A stretch of DNA of 64,000 nt from Poindextera sp963706385. GTDB taxonomy: Bacteria > Pseudomonadota > Alphaproteobacteria > Caulobacterales > Caulobacteraceae. This document shows, piece after piece, positions 49,888 through 58,039 of this stretch. Within the stretch, counting starts at the first letter, position 1, and the number at the start of each line of letters is the position of its first letter. Made by a program: the position numbers and the translations under genes. Below the pieces are notes generated by a model. That model searched no databases. It was not told the origin of the DNA and was given only the letters and a program-made list of their open reading frames with translations. The stretch lies in NCBI GenBank assembly GCA_963706385.1, contig OY970153.1, positions 1,302,001 through 1,366,000 of the forward strand. The letters run 5' to 3'.

Positions 49888-51876
49888 TCATAAGCTTCTG
49901 GCGTAATCCACAAAGAACGACAGGCAGTCGGGGTTGGCGACGGCGTTCACGTTGGCCGCCTTTTCAAGAGGGCCGCCCGTCAGGATGCGGCGGACGGGCA
50001 CTTCGAGTTTCTTGCCCGTGAGGGTCATCGGGATGTCCGGCGCCTGCACGATCGCATCGGGGACATGGCGCGGCGTGTATTGCGATCGCAGGTGCTGGAC
50101 GATCGCCGACCGCATCTCGTCATCGAGCGGCGCGTCGCCGATCGTCTTGACGAAAAGCGGCATGAACGAGCGGCCGTCCGGCAGATCGACATGGACCACA
50201 AGGGCCTTCTCCACGAACGGGAGCGCTTCGACCGCGCGATAGATTTCCGCCGTGCCGATCCGGATGCCGCCGCGGTTGAGGGTCGCGTCCGATCGGCCCA
50301 GCACGAAACAGCCGCCGCGCGCGTTGACCCGGAAAAAGTCGCCCTGACGCCAGACGCCGGGATAGGTCTCGAAGTAGCTGCCGCGATATTGGCCGCCATC
50401 GGGGTCGTTCCAAAAGCACACGGGCATCGACGGCATGGGCTCGACGATGACGAGTTCGCCGACCTCGTCGACGATATCGCGCCCCTCCTCGTCGAAGGCG
50501 TGCGCCGCGACGCCCAGACAGCGCGCCTGCATCTCGCCGGCGTAGACGGGCTGGGTGGCGACGCCGCCCGTGAATCCGGTGCAGACGTCGGTGCCCCCGC
50601 TGCCGGTGGCCATCAAGAGATCGCGCTTGACGTTATTGTAGAACCAGGCCGTGTGGTCGGGCGAGACCGGCGCCCCCGCCGGCATGACCGTTCTCAGCGC
50701 GCTGAGATCGTATTTTTCGCCGGGCCTGACACCGGCCTTGGCCATGATGTCCACATAGGCCGGACTGGCGCCGAAGAGCGCGACCTTGCCGGCTTCCGCC
50801 ACCTTCCAGAGGGTGTCCGCCTCGGGATAGGCCGGATTGCCGTCGAACAGGATCGGGACGACCCCCGCCAGCAACATGCAGGCGAGGAAGTTCCACATCA
50901 TCCAGCCGGTGGTCGTGTAGAAGAAGCCGCGGTCTCCCTCGTGGAGGTCCATGTGGAAGGCGAGCGCCTTCAGCATCTCGATGAGCACGCCGCCATGACC
51001 GTGCACGATGGCCTTCGGCAAGCCTGTCGTTCCGGACGAAAACAATATCCAAAGCGGATGATCGAAGGGGACCTGTTCGAAAACGAAGTCGGCGGCGGCC
51101 ACGGCCGGCCGGTCGATCAGCTTCGACCAGGGCGTCACTGGCAGGCCCGAAACCTCCAGCGGATCGCCGTCGAAGGGGATGTGGATGACCCGCTCGAGCG
51201 AGGGAATGGCGTCGGCGATGGACAGAATTTCCGATCGGCGATCAAAGCTCTTGCCGCCATATTTGTAGCCGTCGACGCAGAGCAGCACCTTCGGATCGAG
51301 CTGCCGCAACCGATCGACCACGCCCTTGGCCCCGAAATCCGGAGAACAGCTCGACCAGATCGCTCCGATGCTGACCGCCGCGAGCATGGCGATCATGGTC
51401 TCGGGCCTGTTCGTGGCGTAAGCGACCACACGGTCGCCCGGCCGGACCCCCAATTCCCGCAGGGCGGTGGCGACGATGCGGACCTGGCCGGCCAGATCGT
51501 CCCAGAGCAGAGGCGCGAGCGGCTGATCCTCGCTCATGAACAGCAGAGCGGTTTCGCCCGGCCGTTCGCGGCGCAGAACGTGTTCGGCGTAGTTCAGCCG
51601 CGCCCCCGGAAACCAGCGGGCGCCGGGCATCTTGTGATCTTCCAGAACGCAGGTATGCGGCGCCGAGGACTTGATTTCAAAATAGTCCCAGATCGCCTGC
51701 CAGAACGCCTCGATCTCGGTGGTCGACCACCGCCAAAGCGCCTGATAATCGGGGAAATCCAGCCCGCGTTCAGCCTTCAGCCAGCGGCAAAAGGCGGTCA
51801 GTTGCGCCTTCTCGATCCGCTCCGCGCTCGGCGTCCACAGAAGATCGCCCTCCTTGACGCCACCGTCACCGTTCAT
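49888..51876 (-). CDS. Acetoacetyl-CoA synthetase-like acyl-CoA ligase
   Basis: 662 aa AMP-forming ligase of the acetoacetyl-CoA synthetase type. It has the N-terminal ACS domain (YFEIKSSAPHTCVLE, MPGARWFPGARLNYAEH), the P-loop-like ILFSSGTTGLPKAIVHGHGG, FYTTTGWMMWNF, MATGSGGTDVCTGF, GRSDATLNRGGIRIGTAEIYR, and the acylation Lys in TLTGKKLEVPVRR. The natural substrate is a beta-keto acid. In this window an aroylacetate (vanilloylacetate or 4-hydroxybenzoylacetate) made by the acetophenone carboxylases is an attractive alternative. The start at 51876 gives the full family length. Confidence 0.88.
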   Translation of the reverse strand: MNGDGGVKEGDLLWTPSAERIEKAQLTAFCRWLKAERGLDFPDYQALWRWSTTEIEAFWQAIWDYFEIKSSAPHTCVLEDHKMPGARWFPGARLNYAEHVLRRERPGETALLFMSEDQPLAPLLWDDLAGQVRIVATALRELGVRPGDRVVAYATNRPETMIAMLAAVSIGAIWSSCSPDFGAKGVVDRLRQLDPKVLLCVDGYKYGGKSFDRRSEILSIADAIPSLERVIHIPFDGDPLEVSGLPVTPWSKLIDRPAVAAADFVFEQVPFDHPLWILFSSGTTGLPKAIVHGHGGVLIEMLKALAFHMDLHEGDRGFFYTTTGWMMWNFLACMLLAGVVPILFDGNPAYPEADTLWKVAEAGKVALFGASPAYVDIMAKAGVRPGEKYDLSALRTVMPAGAPVSPDHTAWFYNNVKRDLLMATGSGGTDVCTGFTGGVATQPVYAGEMQARCLGVAAHAFDEEGRDIVDEVGELVIVEPMPSMPVCFWNDPDGGQYRGSYFETYPGVWRQGDFFRVNARGGCFVLGRSDATLNRGGIRIGTAEIYRAVEALPFVEKALVVHVDLPDGRSFMPLFVKTIGDAPLDDEMRSAIVQHLRSQYTPRHVPDAIVQAPDIPMTLTGKKLEVPVRRILTGGPLEKAANVNAVANPDCLSFFVDYARSL

Positions 51877-52094
51877 CAGATCACTTCCATCGATCTCGCG
51901 ACGCCGGCCGGCGCCGCCGCTTTCCACGCTTACTCTCAAGCATGGTCTTCGTCATAGGGGCCGCGGGCGCTCGCCGCACGGACTGGAGCGCACGAGGTTC
52001 CGGATTGCGGCGAACCTGGATCCCTCGACCGCGTCCTGACCCAGCCGAGACCCGCACCACGCTGAACGCAAGGTTTCGTCCCCGAGAGTCCGTT

Positions 52095-52122
52095 CGATTT
52101 GACGCTAGCAGAGATCAAATCG
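52095..52122. promoter_or_regulatory. 8-bp perfect inverted repeat, candidate operator
   Basis: CGATTTGA (52095-52102), 12-nt spacer, TCAAATCG (52115-52122). It is immediately followed by CGTTCGCATAT (52121-52131), whose reverse complement occurs at 52966-52976. It lies between the divergent ligase and hydrolase genes. Confidence 0.45.
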
Positions 52123-52174
52123 TTCGCATATATGGGCAATTCTTGTAGGCGAATGATTCTCGGGCGGGCCAGGA

Positions 52175-52870
52175 ATGGATGCGTCACTGGTGCTGTTGCC
52201 GGGACTGATGTGCAACTCCAGGATTTGGTCCGCGCAGACCAAGGCGTTCGCCGATTTGAGCCCATGGGCGCCTGACGGGTACGGCGAAGCCGCGACCATC
52301 ACCGAGATGGCGCGGATGGTTCTTGAAGATGGGCCGCCGCACATGTCGCTGGTCGGCCATTCGATGGGCGCGCGGGTCGCATTGGAGGTGGTCCGGCTTG
52401 CGCCCGGGCGCGTCGAACGGCTCGCCTTGCTCGACACGGGCATTCACCCGCGCAAGTCGGACGAGCGGGAAAAGCGTCTTGCTCTGCTGCGGTTGGGTCG
52501 CGACCAGGGCATGGAGGCTCTGGTCGATCACTGGCTGCCGCCCATGGTCCATCCGGCCAGGCGCGGAGACGCCGAGTTCCTGAGGCCGCTGCGGACCATG
52601 AGCATCGAAGCGGGCCTCGGCGTCTACGAGCGGCAGATGAATGCGCTGCTCGATCGGCCCGATGCCATCGCCGCCCTGGCTTTCGTCAAGGTTCCGACCT
52701 TGGTGGGTGTTGGACGCCAGGATGAGTGGAGCCCAGTTGCGCAGCATGAGGAAATCGTCGCGCGCGTGACCACGGCCTGGCTGACGATTTTCGAAGACAG
52801 CGGCCACATGGCGCCGGTCGAGGCCGCCGAACAGGTCAACGCCGCGCTGCGCCAGTGGCTTTGCGCCTGA
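52175..52870 (+). CDS. Alpha/beta-hydrolase fold enzyme
   Basis: 231 aa. Oxyanion-hole region LVLLPGLMCNSRIW, nucleophile elbow GHSMG (Ser near residue 63), catalytic Asp candidate in GRQDEWSP and His in DSGHMAPVEA. Resembles 3-oxoadipate-enol-lactonase-like or carboxylesterase members. Divergent from the acyl-CoA ligase, so it could hydrolyse an ester, lactone or aroylacetyl-CoA of the same pathway; unproven. Confidence 0.85.
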   Translation: MDASLVLLPGLMCNSRIWSAQTKAFADLSPWAPDGYGEAATITEMARMVLEDGPPHMSLVGHSMGARVALEVVRLAPGRVERLALLDTGIHPRKSDEREKRLALLRLGRDQGMEALVDHWLPPMVHPARRGDAEFLRPLRTMSIEAGLGVYERQMNALLDRPDAIAALAFVKVPTLVGVGRQDEWSPVAQHEEIVARVTTAWLTIFEDSGHMAPVEAAEQVNAALRQWLCA

Positions 52871-52965
52871 AATTCAACACGACCTAATTCGCGCAAGGCC
52901 ATCCACAGATGACGGCGCCTGTCGAAACCAAGCCCATTGCATCTGTCCGCGAAACCGCCGATCAC

Positions 52966-52984
52966 ATATGCGAACGCTGTTCGC
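52966..52984. promoter_or_regulatory. Candidate operator upstream of IclR 2
   Basis: ATATGCGAACG (52966-52976) is the reverse complement of CGTTCGCATAT at 52121-52131, and GCGAAC-GCT-GTTCGC (52970-52984) is itself a perfect 6-bp inverted repeat. Shared sequence at both promoters suggests one regulator. Confidence 0.45.
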
Positions 52985-53038
52985 TTGACCGCCGACTGGC
53001 CCGGATCGAGTCAATTTCGAGGACGTCGGAGGGGATGG

Positions 53039-53803
53039 ATGTCCAAGCCGCCTGGTAGCGAAAGCGTCAAGTCCGCCGTGCGCGCTTTGGACATTCTGGA
53101 GACAGTCGTTCGCCAGAACAGACCCATGGCCGCGCACGAGATCGCCACGACATTGGCCATCCCGGTCAGCAGCCTGTCCTACCTCCTCACCACGCTGCAG
53201 CAACGCCAATATCTGACGCGCGAGGGTCGGCGCTATTCGCCAGGCCCCGCCTTGGATCGCCTTCGGCCGGACCACACGACGCCAAGCCTTAAGGACCTGG
53301 TCGAGCCGATGGTTCGCTCGCTCCGCGACCAACTCAGCGAAACCGTCACCTTTTTCATGCGCAAGGACTATGTGATCGAAGCGCTGGCGACCGAGATCGG
53401 GCTGCACGCGTTGCGCTACACCGTCAGTGTCGGTCAGCAGGCCCCCATGCACGCCTTCTCCGCCGGCAAGGCTCTGCTGGCCGCCATGGGCGACAAAGCC
53501 TTGCAGGATTATCTCGCGGGCTCCGAGCGGCAGCGCTTCACACCAAACACCATCTGCGAGCCCGAGGCGCTGCTGCGGGAGATCGCCGGCGTACGGGCGA
53601 GCGGAATCGCGCGCACGCGCGAGGAACACACGCCTGGAATCTTCGGCGTCGCCAAGGCCGTCATCTGCAATGACGAAGCGATCGGCGCCTTCGGCGTCGC
53701 GATCCCCGCGGCGCGATACTCCGAAGCGTTCGAACAGCGCATCATCGTATTGCTGAACAGATCTTCGAAGGTCCTGGCCGACAGCATGGCGGCGGATCGG
53801 TAA
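53039..53803 (+). CDS. IclR-family transcriptional regulator 2
   Basis: 254 aa. Winged helix: SAVRALDILETVVRQNRPMA, EIATTLAIPVSSLSYLLTTLQQRQYLTREG. Effector domain: VGQQAPMHAFSAGKALLAAMG, GIARTREEHTPGIFGVAKAV, IGAFGVAIPAARYS. A GGAGGGG site lies just before the ATG at 53039. It lies upstream of the MetE-like gene and amid O-demethylation and acetophenone genes, so it probably senses an aromatic acid or ketone. Confidence 0.9.
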   Translation: MSKPPGSESVKSAVRALDILETVVRQNRPMAAHEIATTLAIPVSSLSYLLTTLQQRQYLTREGRRYSPGPALDRLRPDHTTPSLKDLVEPMVRSLRDQLSETVTFFMRKDYVIEALATEIGLHALRYTVSVGQQAPMHAFSAGKALLAAMGDKALQDYLAGSERQRFTPNTICEPEALLREIAGVRASGIARTREEHTPGIFGVAKAVICNDEAIGAFGVAIPAARYSEAFEQRIIVLLNRSSKVLADSMAADR

Positions 53804-53860
53804 GGCGCCTTCACGGCGCTGCAAGGCCGGATTTGCGTTCTTGCAGGCCCATGCCGGATT

Positions 53861-53880
53861 GCGTATTTCCGCGTATAAGA
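53861..53880. promoter_or_regulatory. GCGTAT repeat element upstream of the MetE-like gene
   Basis: GCGTATTTCC-GCGTATAAGA is a direct repeat of GCGTAT. Its CGTAT..CCGC.TATA core resembles the palindrome at 56714-56731 read on the other strand. It may be an IclR 2 site. Confidence 0.35.
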
Positions 53881-53954
53881 ACACTTCGTCTATCGGATGG
53901 CACGCGGGATTTCCGGCATCGCCATCCTGATCGCCGCCGCCCGAAGGAAGCGCA

Positions 53955-55085
53955 TTGCCACATATCCCCACCACCCATGTCGGCAGCCTGCCCCGGGGCC
54001 CGGCGCTCGTTCCTCTGTTATTGGCGCGTGATCACGGCGAGCCTTACGACGCCGCCGAATTTGATCGCGTCGTGCAATCCGCGGTCGATGAGGCCGTTCG
54101 CCGGCAGGTCGAGGCAGGCGTTTCCATCGTCAGCGACGGGGAGATGGGCAAGATTGGCTATTCGACCTACATCATCGAACGGCTCACCGGCTTCGGCGGC
54201 CATAGCGAACGAAAGCCGGCGGCCGACCTGGCGCCGCTGCCGGAGCTTCGGCAAAAGCTGGCGGCGATCATGGGGGCTCAGGAGTTCACCCGGGCTTCTT
54301 GCATCGGTCCCATCACACTCAGGACGCTGGAGCCGCTGCACGACGACATCCGCCGGTTTCGCCGGGCGCTGGACGCCCATGGCCAGGGCGTGCGCGCCTT
54401 CCTCAATGCCGCCTCGCCGGGCCTGATCACCGCCTTCCAGCCGAACGCCTTCTACCCCACTCACGAGGCCTACCTGCGGGCGCTGGTCGAGGCGATGCGG
54501 CCGGAATACGAGGCGATCGCCGCGGCCGGGTTCGAGTTGCAGCTCGACTGCCCGGACCTGGCCATGTCCCGCCACACCGGCTACCAGGACCTGAGCGAGC
54601 CCGAATTCCTCAAGCGGATCGAGGCGAACGTCGAAGCGCTGAACGCCGCCACCGCGAACATCCCGGCCGATCGCATTCGCATGCACATCTGCTGGGGCAA
54701 CTACGAGGGGCCGCACGACCACGACATCCCCCTGGAGAAGATCATCGACATCGTGCTACGCGCCCGGCCAGCCACGATCCTGTTCGAGGCGGCCAATCCG
54801 CGGCATGAGCACGAGTGGATCGTCTGGCGCGACGCCGCCATTCCCCAGGACAAGATCCTGGCACCCGGCCTGATCGACACCTGCTCGAACTATCTCGAGC
54901 ATCCCGAACTCATCGCTCAGCGGATCGAGCGCTTCGCCGCCATCGTCGGCGTGGACCGTGTGATCGCCAGCACCGACTGCGGTTTCGGCACCTTCGCCGG
55001 ATACGGCAAGATCGATCCGGCCGTCACCTGGCAGAAGCTGCGCGCGCTTCGGGAAGGCGCGGACCTGGCGGCCTCTCGGGTCTAG
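53955..55085 (+). CDS. MetE-like (C-terminal-domain-only) methyltransferase
   Basis: 376 aa, equivalent to the C-terminal catalytic barrel of cobalamin-independent methionine synthase, without the N-terminal half. The zinc site is visible as HICWGNYEG (His and Cys) and STDCGFG (Cys), with VSDGEMGK and the N-terminal THVGSLPR typical of the family. TTG start at 53955 with GAAGGA upstream. Beside a second O-demethylase that makes 5-methyl-THF, it may accept that methyl group or pass it to homocysteine or another thiol. Core-MetE proteins in other bacteria use methyl-corrinoids, so the donor is uncertain. Confidence 0.85.
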   Translation: MPHIPTTHVGSLPRGPALVPLLLARDHGEPYDAAEFDRVVQSAVDEAVRRQVEAGVSIVSDGEMGKIGYSTYIIERLTGFGGHSERKPAADLAPLPELRQKLAAIMGAQEFTRASCIGPITLRTLEPLHDDIRRFRRALDAHGQGVRAFLNAASPGLITAFQPNAFYPTHEAYLRALVEAMRPEYEAIAAAGFELQLDCPDLAMSRHTGYQDLSEPEFLKRIEANVEALNAATANIPADRIRMHICWGNYEGPHDHDIPLEKIIDIVLRARPATILFEAANPRHEHEWIVWRDAAIPQDKILAPGLIDTCSNYLEHPELIAQRIERFAAIVGVDRVIASTDCGFGTFAGYGKIDPAVTWQKLRALREGADLAASRV

Positions 55086-55096
55086 CTGCTCGGTCC

Positions 55097-56494
55097 TCAG
55101 CCGGACTGTCGGGTCCGCCACCCCTGCGCATAGGCCTTGCGAGCCACCTCGGAATAGGGAACCGGACTGACCGTCGCGCGGATCTTCACCTGCACATGCG
55201 GCTCCACCGTCAGCTTCCGCGTTCCGCCGCCCGGCTCTCCCCAGATCAGCGTGACCTCGGTCCCGGGCTGGGCGCAATCGGTGTCCAGGATCGCCAGGGT
55301 CAACATCTTGCCTTCATTGGAGCTGTAGCCGATCCAGGTCGAAATGCCGGCGGTCTGCCCGTCGGCCATGACCTGATCGTAGGGATGCATCGCGTAAACC
55401 GCCGAGGGAAATTCGAAGAATTTGGCCCGATTCTCCTTCTGCAGCATGGTCGCCATGGCCGCCATCACGTCGGCATCGTCCAGCGCGAGCGTCACCTTCT
55501 GGCGTTTGGGCTGCTGGGCCTTCAGCTCCAACGCCTCGCGGCCGATGAAGTCGTGGTCGAACTTCACGAAGGGTCCGTAGCCGAGGTCCCAGGGCGTCAG
55601 GTAGTAGTCCTCGATCTTGTCGGAGACGAAGCTTCCGCCGATCGAAGCCTTGGCTTCGTAGCTGTCGGCGCCTAGCCACTCGCGATAGGGCTTCATCTTC
55701 TCGCCCGTGTAGACGGCGGGCAGCGGCGACGGAATCCAGCCGGATTCCAGCGTGTTGGAGGAGTAGGCGCGGCCACCCACCTGGCGCAGGCCGAATTCGG
55801 CGCCAGCGGTGACCAGGGCTTCGCGCACGGCCTCCCCGTCCGCCCAGGGACCGAAAAACTCATAACCTGGCTGGCCGGCCATGCCGTGCCTCAGCGCGCG
55901 GACCGGCTTGCCGGCGATTTCGATCGCGCACATGTGGAAGAATTTGAGGTCGGGCGCCGGCCGGCCCGTGGCCTTTTCAACCACTTTGGCCGCATTCGGG
56001 CCCTGCACCTGGAACCGATAGGACTTTCGGTTGAACGGGTCGGGGCGGGCCGCCGAACGTTCGTCGTAGACGCAGTTGACGTCATAACCCCCGGTTTCGG
56101 CGTGATAGCGGATCCAGTTCAGCACGGGCGCGCGGCCGACCAGATTGAATTGATTTTCCGCCAGGTAGAAAAGGATCACGTCGCCAATCACATAACCATC
56201 ATGGCTGCAAGGCACGAACTGTTTGGCCCTGTCGACCGTGAACCCCTTGAAACTGTTGACCCCAAGGTAGTTCAACATCCGGAAGGCGTCCGGTCCCTCA
56301 ACCGCCAAATCGGCCATGTGATAGGACTGGTTGAAAAGGACACAGCTCTGCTGCCAGGCGCGCTGTTCATCGCGCCAGTTGGTGTATTCCGCCGGCACGC
56401 CCGGATAGACGTTGGGGCCTGAAGGCTGGTTGCGCAGCAGCTCGACGATGTCACCCGATGCGGTCAGGACCTGTTCCAGGTTATTGGCCTTCAT
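55097..56494 (-). CDS. Second THF-dependent aryl O-demethylase, LigM/DesA-like (GcvT family)
   Basis: 465 aa. It has the same architecture as the LigM copy at 9661-11061: NWRDEQRAWQQSCVLFNQSYHM, GPDAFRMLNYLGVNSFKGF, FVPCSHDGYVIGDVILFYL, RHGMAGQPGYEFFGPW, NTLESGWIPSPLPAVYTGEK, KFDHDFIGREALELK. Differences include SSAARPD/PFNRK in place of SPSRPGGKPV near residue 150 and AGQPGYEFFGPW in place of AGAPGLEIWGPY. Syringate (DesA-like) or a methoxylated acetophenone intermediate are candidate substrates. Its stop lies 11 bp from that of the MetE-like gene (convergent). Confidence 0.9.
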   Translation of the reverse strand: MKANNLEQVLTASGDIVELLRNQPSGPNVYPGVPAEYTNWRDEQRAWQQSCVLFNQSYHMADLAVEGPDAFRMLNYLGVNSFKGFTVDRAKQFVPCSHDGYVIGDVILFYLAENQFNLVGRAPVLNWIRYHAETGGYDVNCVYDERSAARPDPFNRKSYRFQVQGPNAAKVVEKATGRPAPDLKFFHMCAIEIAGKPVRALRHGMAGQPGYEFFGPWADGEAVREALVTAGAEFGLRQVGGRAYSSNTLESGWIPSPLPAVYTGEKMKPYREWLGADSYEAKASIGGSFVSDKIEDYYLTPWDLGYGPFVKFDHDFIGREALELKAQQPKRQKVTLALDDADVMAAMATMLQKENRAKFFEFPSAVYAMHPYDQVMADGQTAGISTWIGYSSNEGKMLTLAILDTDCAQPGTEVTLIWGEPGGGTRKLTVEPHVQVKIRATVSPVPYSEVARKAYAQGWRTRQSG

Positions 56495-56782
56495 ACGTTG
56501 TGCTCCATGTGAGAGTCGGTTTGTATATGTTCAGACGGTGGGCCATTGGCGCGGCGTATGACTGACCGGATCGGACGCGTCCGCCAGAGGCCGCGGGACC
56601 TCGCCGGAGGACGTCATCAGCGCCGCCGGCCAGCTTCGCGCGTCGCCTATCGACGGCGGCGTCCGCGGCGGCTTCATCTCCCACCCCATTGGTAATTCAC
56701 ATATTAGAATTTCTCGTATATGCGGATACGAAACGCGCCGCTAGCGCGAAATCAAGCCGACGCCCCGGCGCGGGACCAAGAC
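56495..56782. promoter_or_regulatory. Divergent promoter region with TCGTAT palindrome
   Basis: About 290 bp between the O-demethylase and cupin genes. TCGTAT (56714-56719), ATGCGG, ATACGA (56726-56731) is a perfect 6-bp inverted repeat in an AT-rich stretch. It is likely an operator for the cupin/kinase/carboxylase side. Confidence 0.45.
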
Positions 56783-57346
56783 ATGACAGGGAGAACGACA
56801 GTGTCCAAAACGAGTGGCGGAATGAGCGCGCCCCCCTCGACCGTTTACCGGATCGTGGATTTGCCGGAAGCCTACCCGGAAGTCATCGCCAACCACGGCC
56901 TCCCGGGCACATTCGTCGGCGCCTCTGACACGGAAAGCCCCTGGGTCCCCTTCGGCGACAACGCCGCGATCCGCCATTTGGCCTTCGATGCCCGACACAA
57001 TGTCTACAGCAATATTCTCTGGATCAAATCGGCGGGCGTGGTCGGGACCCACAAGCACAGGGGCATGGTCACCATGCTTTGCCTCGAAGGTACGGTGCGG
57101 TACCTGGAATACGACTGGGTCGCGACCCCCGGCGCCTTCATCTACGAAACGCCAGGGTTGACCCACACGCTCGTCACCGACAACCCAACGGGTGTGAAGC
57201 TGTTCGGCTGGCTGCAAGGCCCGACCGAGTTCTACGACGAGAACGGCGTTTTCGTCGAAACCCTCGACGTCTGGTGGTTCATCAATCATTACGAGAGCTA
57301 TTGCCGAGAACACAATATTCCGATCAACAAACAACTCTACATCTAG
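56783..57346 (+). CDS. 2,4'-dihydroxyacetophenone dioxygenase-like cupin, copy 2
   Basis: 187 aa. Cupin fold with the metal-binding THKHRGMVT pattern (first motif) and ETPGLTHTLV (second motif), matching the copy at 23368-23901 around the motifs and in the YETPG..HTLV and FYDENG / WLDENG segments. ATG at 56783 is used; a GTG at 56801 with GGGAG 7 nt upstream is also possible. It is the first gene of a set running into the aryl-ketone kinase genes. Cleavage of alpha-hydroxy-acetophenones to aryl acids and formate is the family reaction; substrate here is inferred. Confidence 0.75.
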   Translation: MTGRTTVSKTSGGMSAPPSTVYRIVDLPEAYPEVIANHGLPGTFVGASDTESPWVPFGDNAAIRHLAFDARHNVYSNILWIKSAGVVGTHKHRGMVTMLCLEGTVRYLEYDWVATPGAFIYETPGLTHTLVTDNPTGVKLFGWLQGPTEFYDENGVFVETLDVWWFINHYESYCREHNIPINKQLYI

Positions 57347-57395
57347 GATCATCCGTCGGGGCAAGCTAGGACTCTCGACAGGATAACAACCGCTG

Positions 57396-57842
57396 ATGAG
57401 CATCGACAGCTTAGAACACCTTCAAATCGTTCGGGCCTGCGAGGATCTGGTGCGCCGCTCGATCGCGCTCAGCGACGCCGGCCAATGGCGGGCGCTCGCC
57501 GATCTCTACGCCGAGGACGCGATGATGAGCCGGCCCAGCGACCCTGACCGATGGATCGCCGGCCGCGGCGCAATCCTGGAGAGCTTTCTTGGCCGCCCGC
57601 CCCGAACCAGCCGGCACCTGATCGGCAACCTCCTTGTCGATGTCCGCTCCCGCACCGAGGCCGTCGCAACGACCACCGTCGCGCTGTTTGTCGGCCCCGC
57701 GATCGTTGACGTCGCGCCCGTTCGCACGACCGGCCCGACCCTGATCGGCGCCTATGACGATCAGCTTCGCCACGAAGGCGGTCAATGGCGCATCGCCCGC
57801 CGCGCCGGCTCCCTGGCGCTGGAACATGGCGCCGGGAATTGA
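57396..57842 (+). CDS. NTF2-like / SnoaL-type protein
   Basis: 148 aa cone-shaped NTF2-fold protein: ACEDLVRRSIALSDAGQWRALADLYAEDAMMSRP at the N-terminus, RHLIGNLLVDV and GAYDDQLRHEGGQWRIARRAG toward the C-terminus. Related folds serve as ring-hydroxylating dioxygenase small subunits, dehydratases and isomerases. The function here is unknown; position between the cupin and the kinase suggests it handles the same acetophenone substrate. Confidence 0.82.
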   Translation: MSIDSLEHLQIVRACEDLVRRSIALSDAGQWRALADLYAEDAMMSRPSDPDRWIAGRGAILESFLGRPPRTSRHLIGNLLVDVRSRTEAVATTTVALFVGPAIVDVAPVRTTGPTLIGAYDDQLRHEGGQWRIARRAGSLALEHGAGN

Positions 57843-58039
57843 TAAGTGAACGGCCAAAGCTGGCGGTTCGATGTCGGTGGTGATCTGTTCGGCCTCAGCC
57901 ATTCCCATGGCTGCAATGTTTTGGCCCTCCTCGAGACGATGAGGGACCCAGAAAGATGGCCGAAGGACGCTAACCTGTCAGCCCCACAGCATGAAGCGAG
58001 AGCCGGCCAATAACGGCCAGCCCTTCCGGAAGGACAAAC
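57843..58039. other. Gene-free leader before the aryl-ketone kinase
   Basis: About 200 bp. It contains a clear GGAAGGA ribosome site before the kinase ATG and a small GGCC-AATAAC-GGCC hairpin at about 58003-58016. Nothing else was recognised. Confidence 0.4.
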
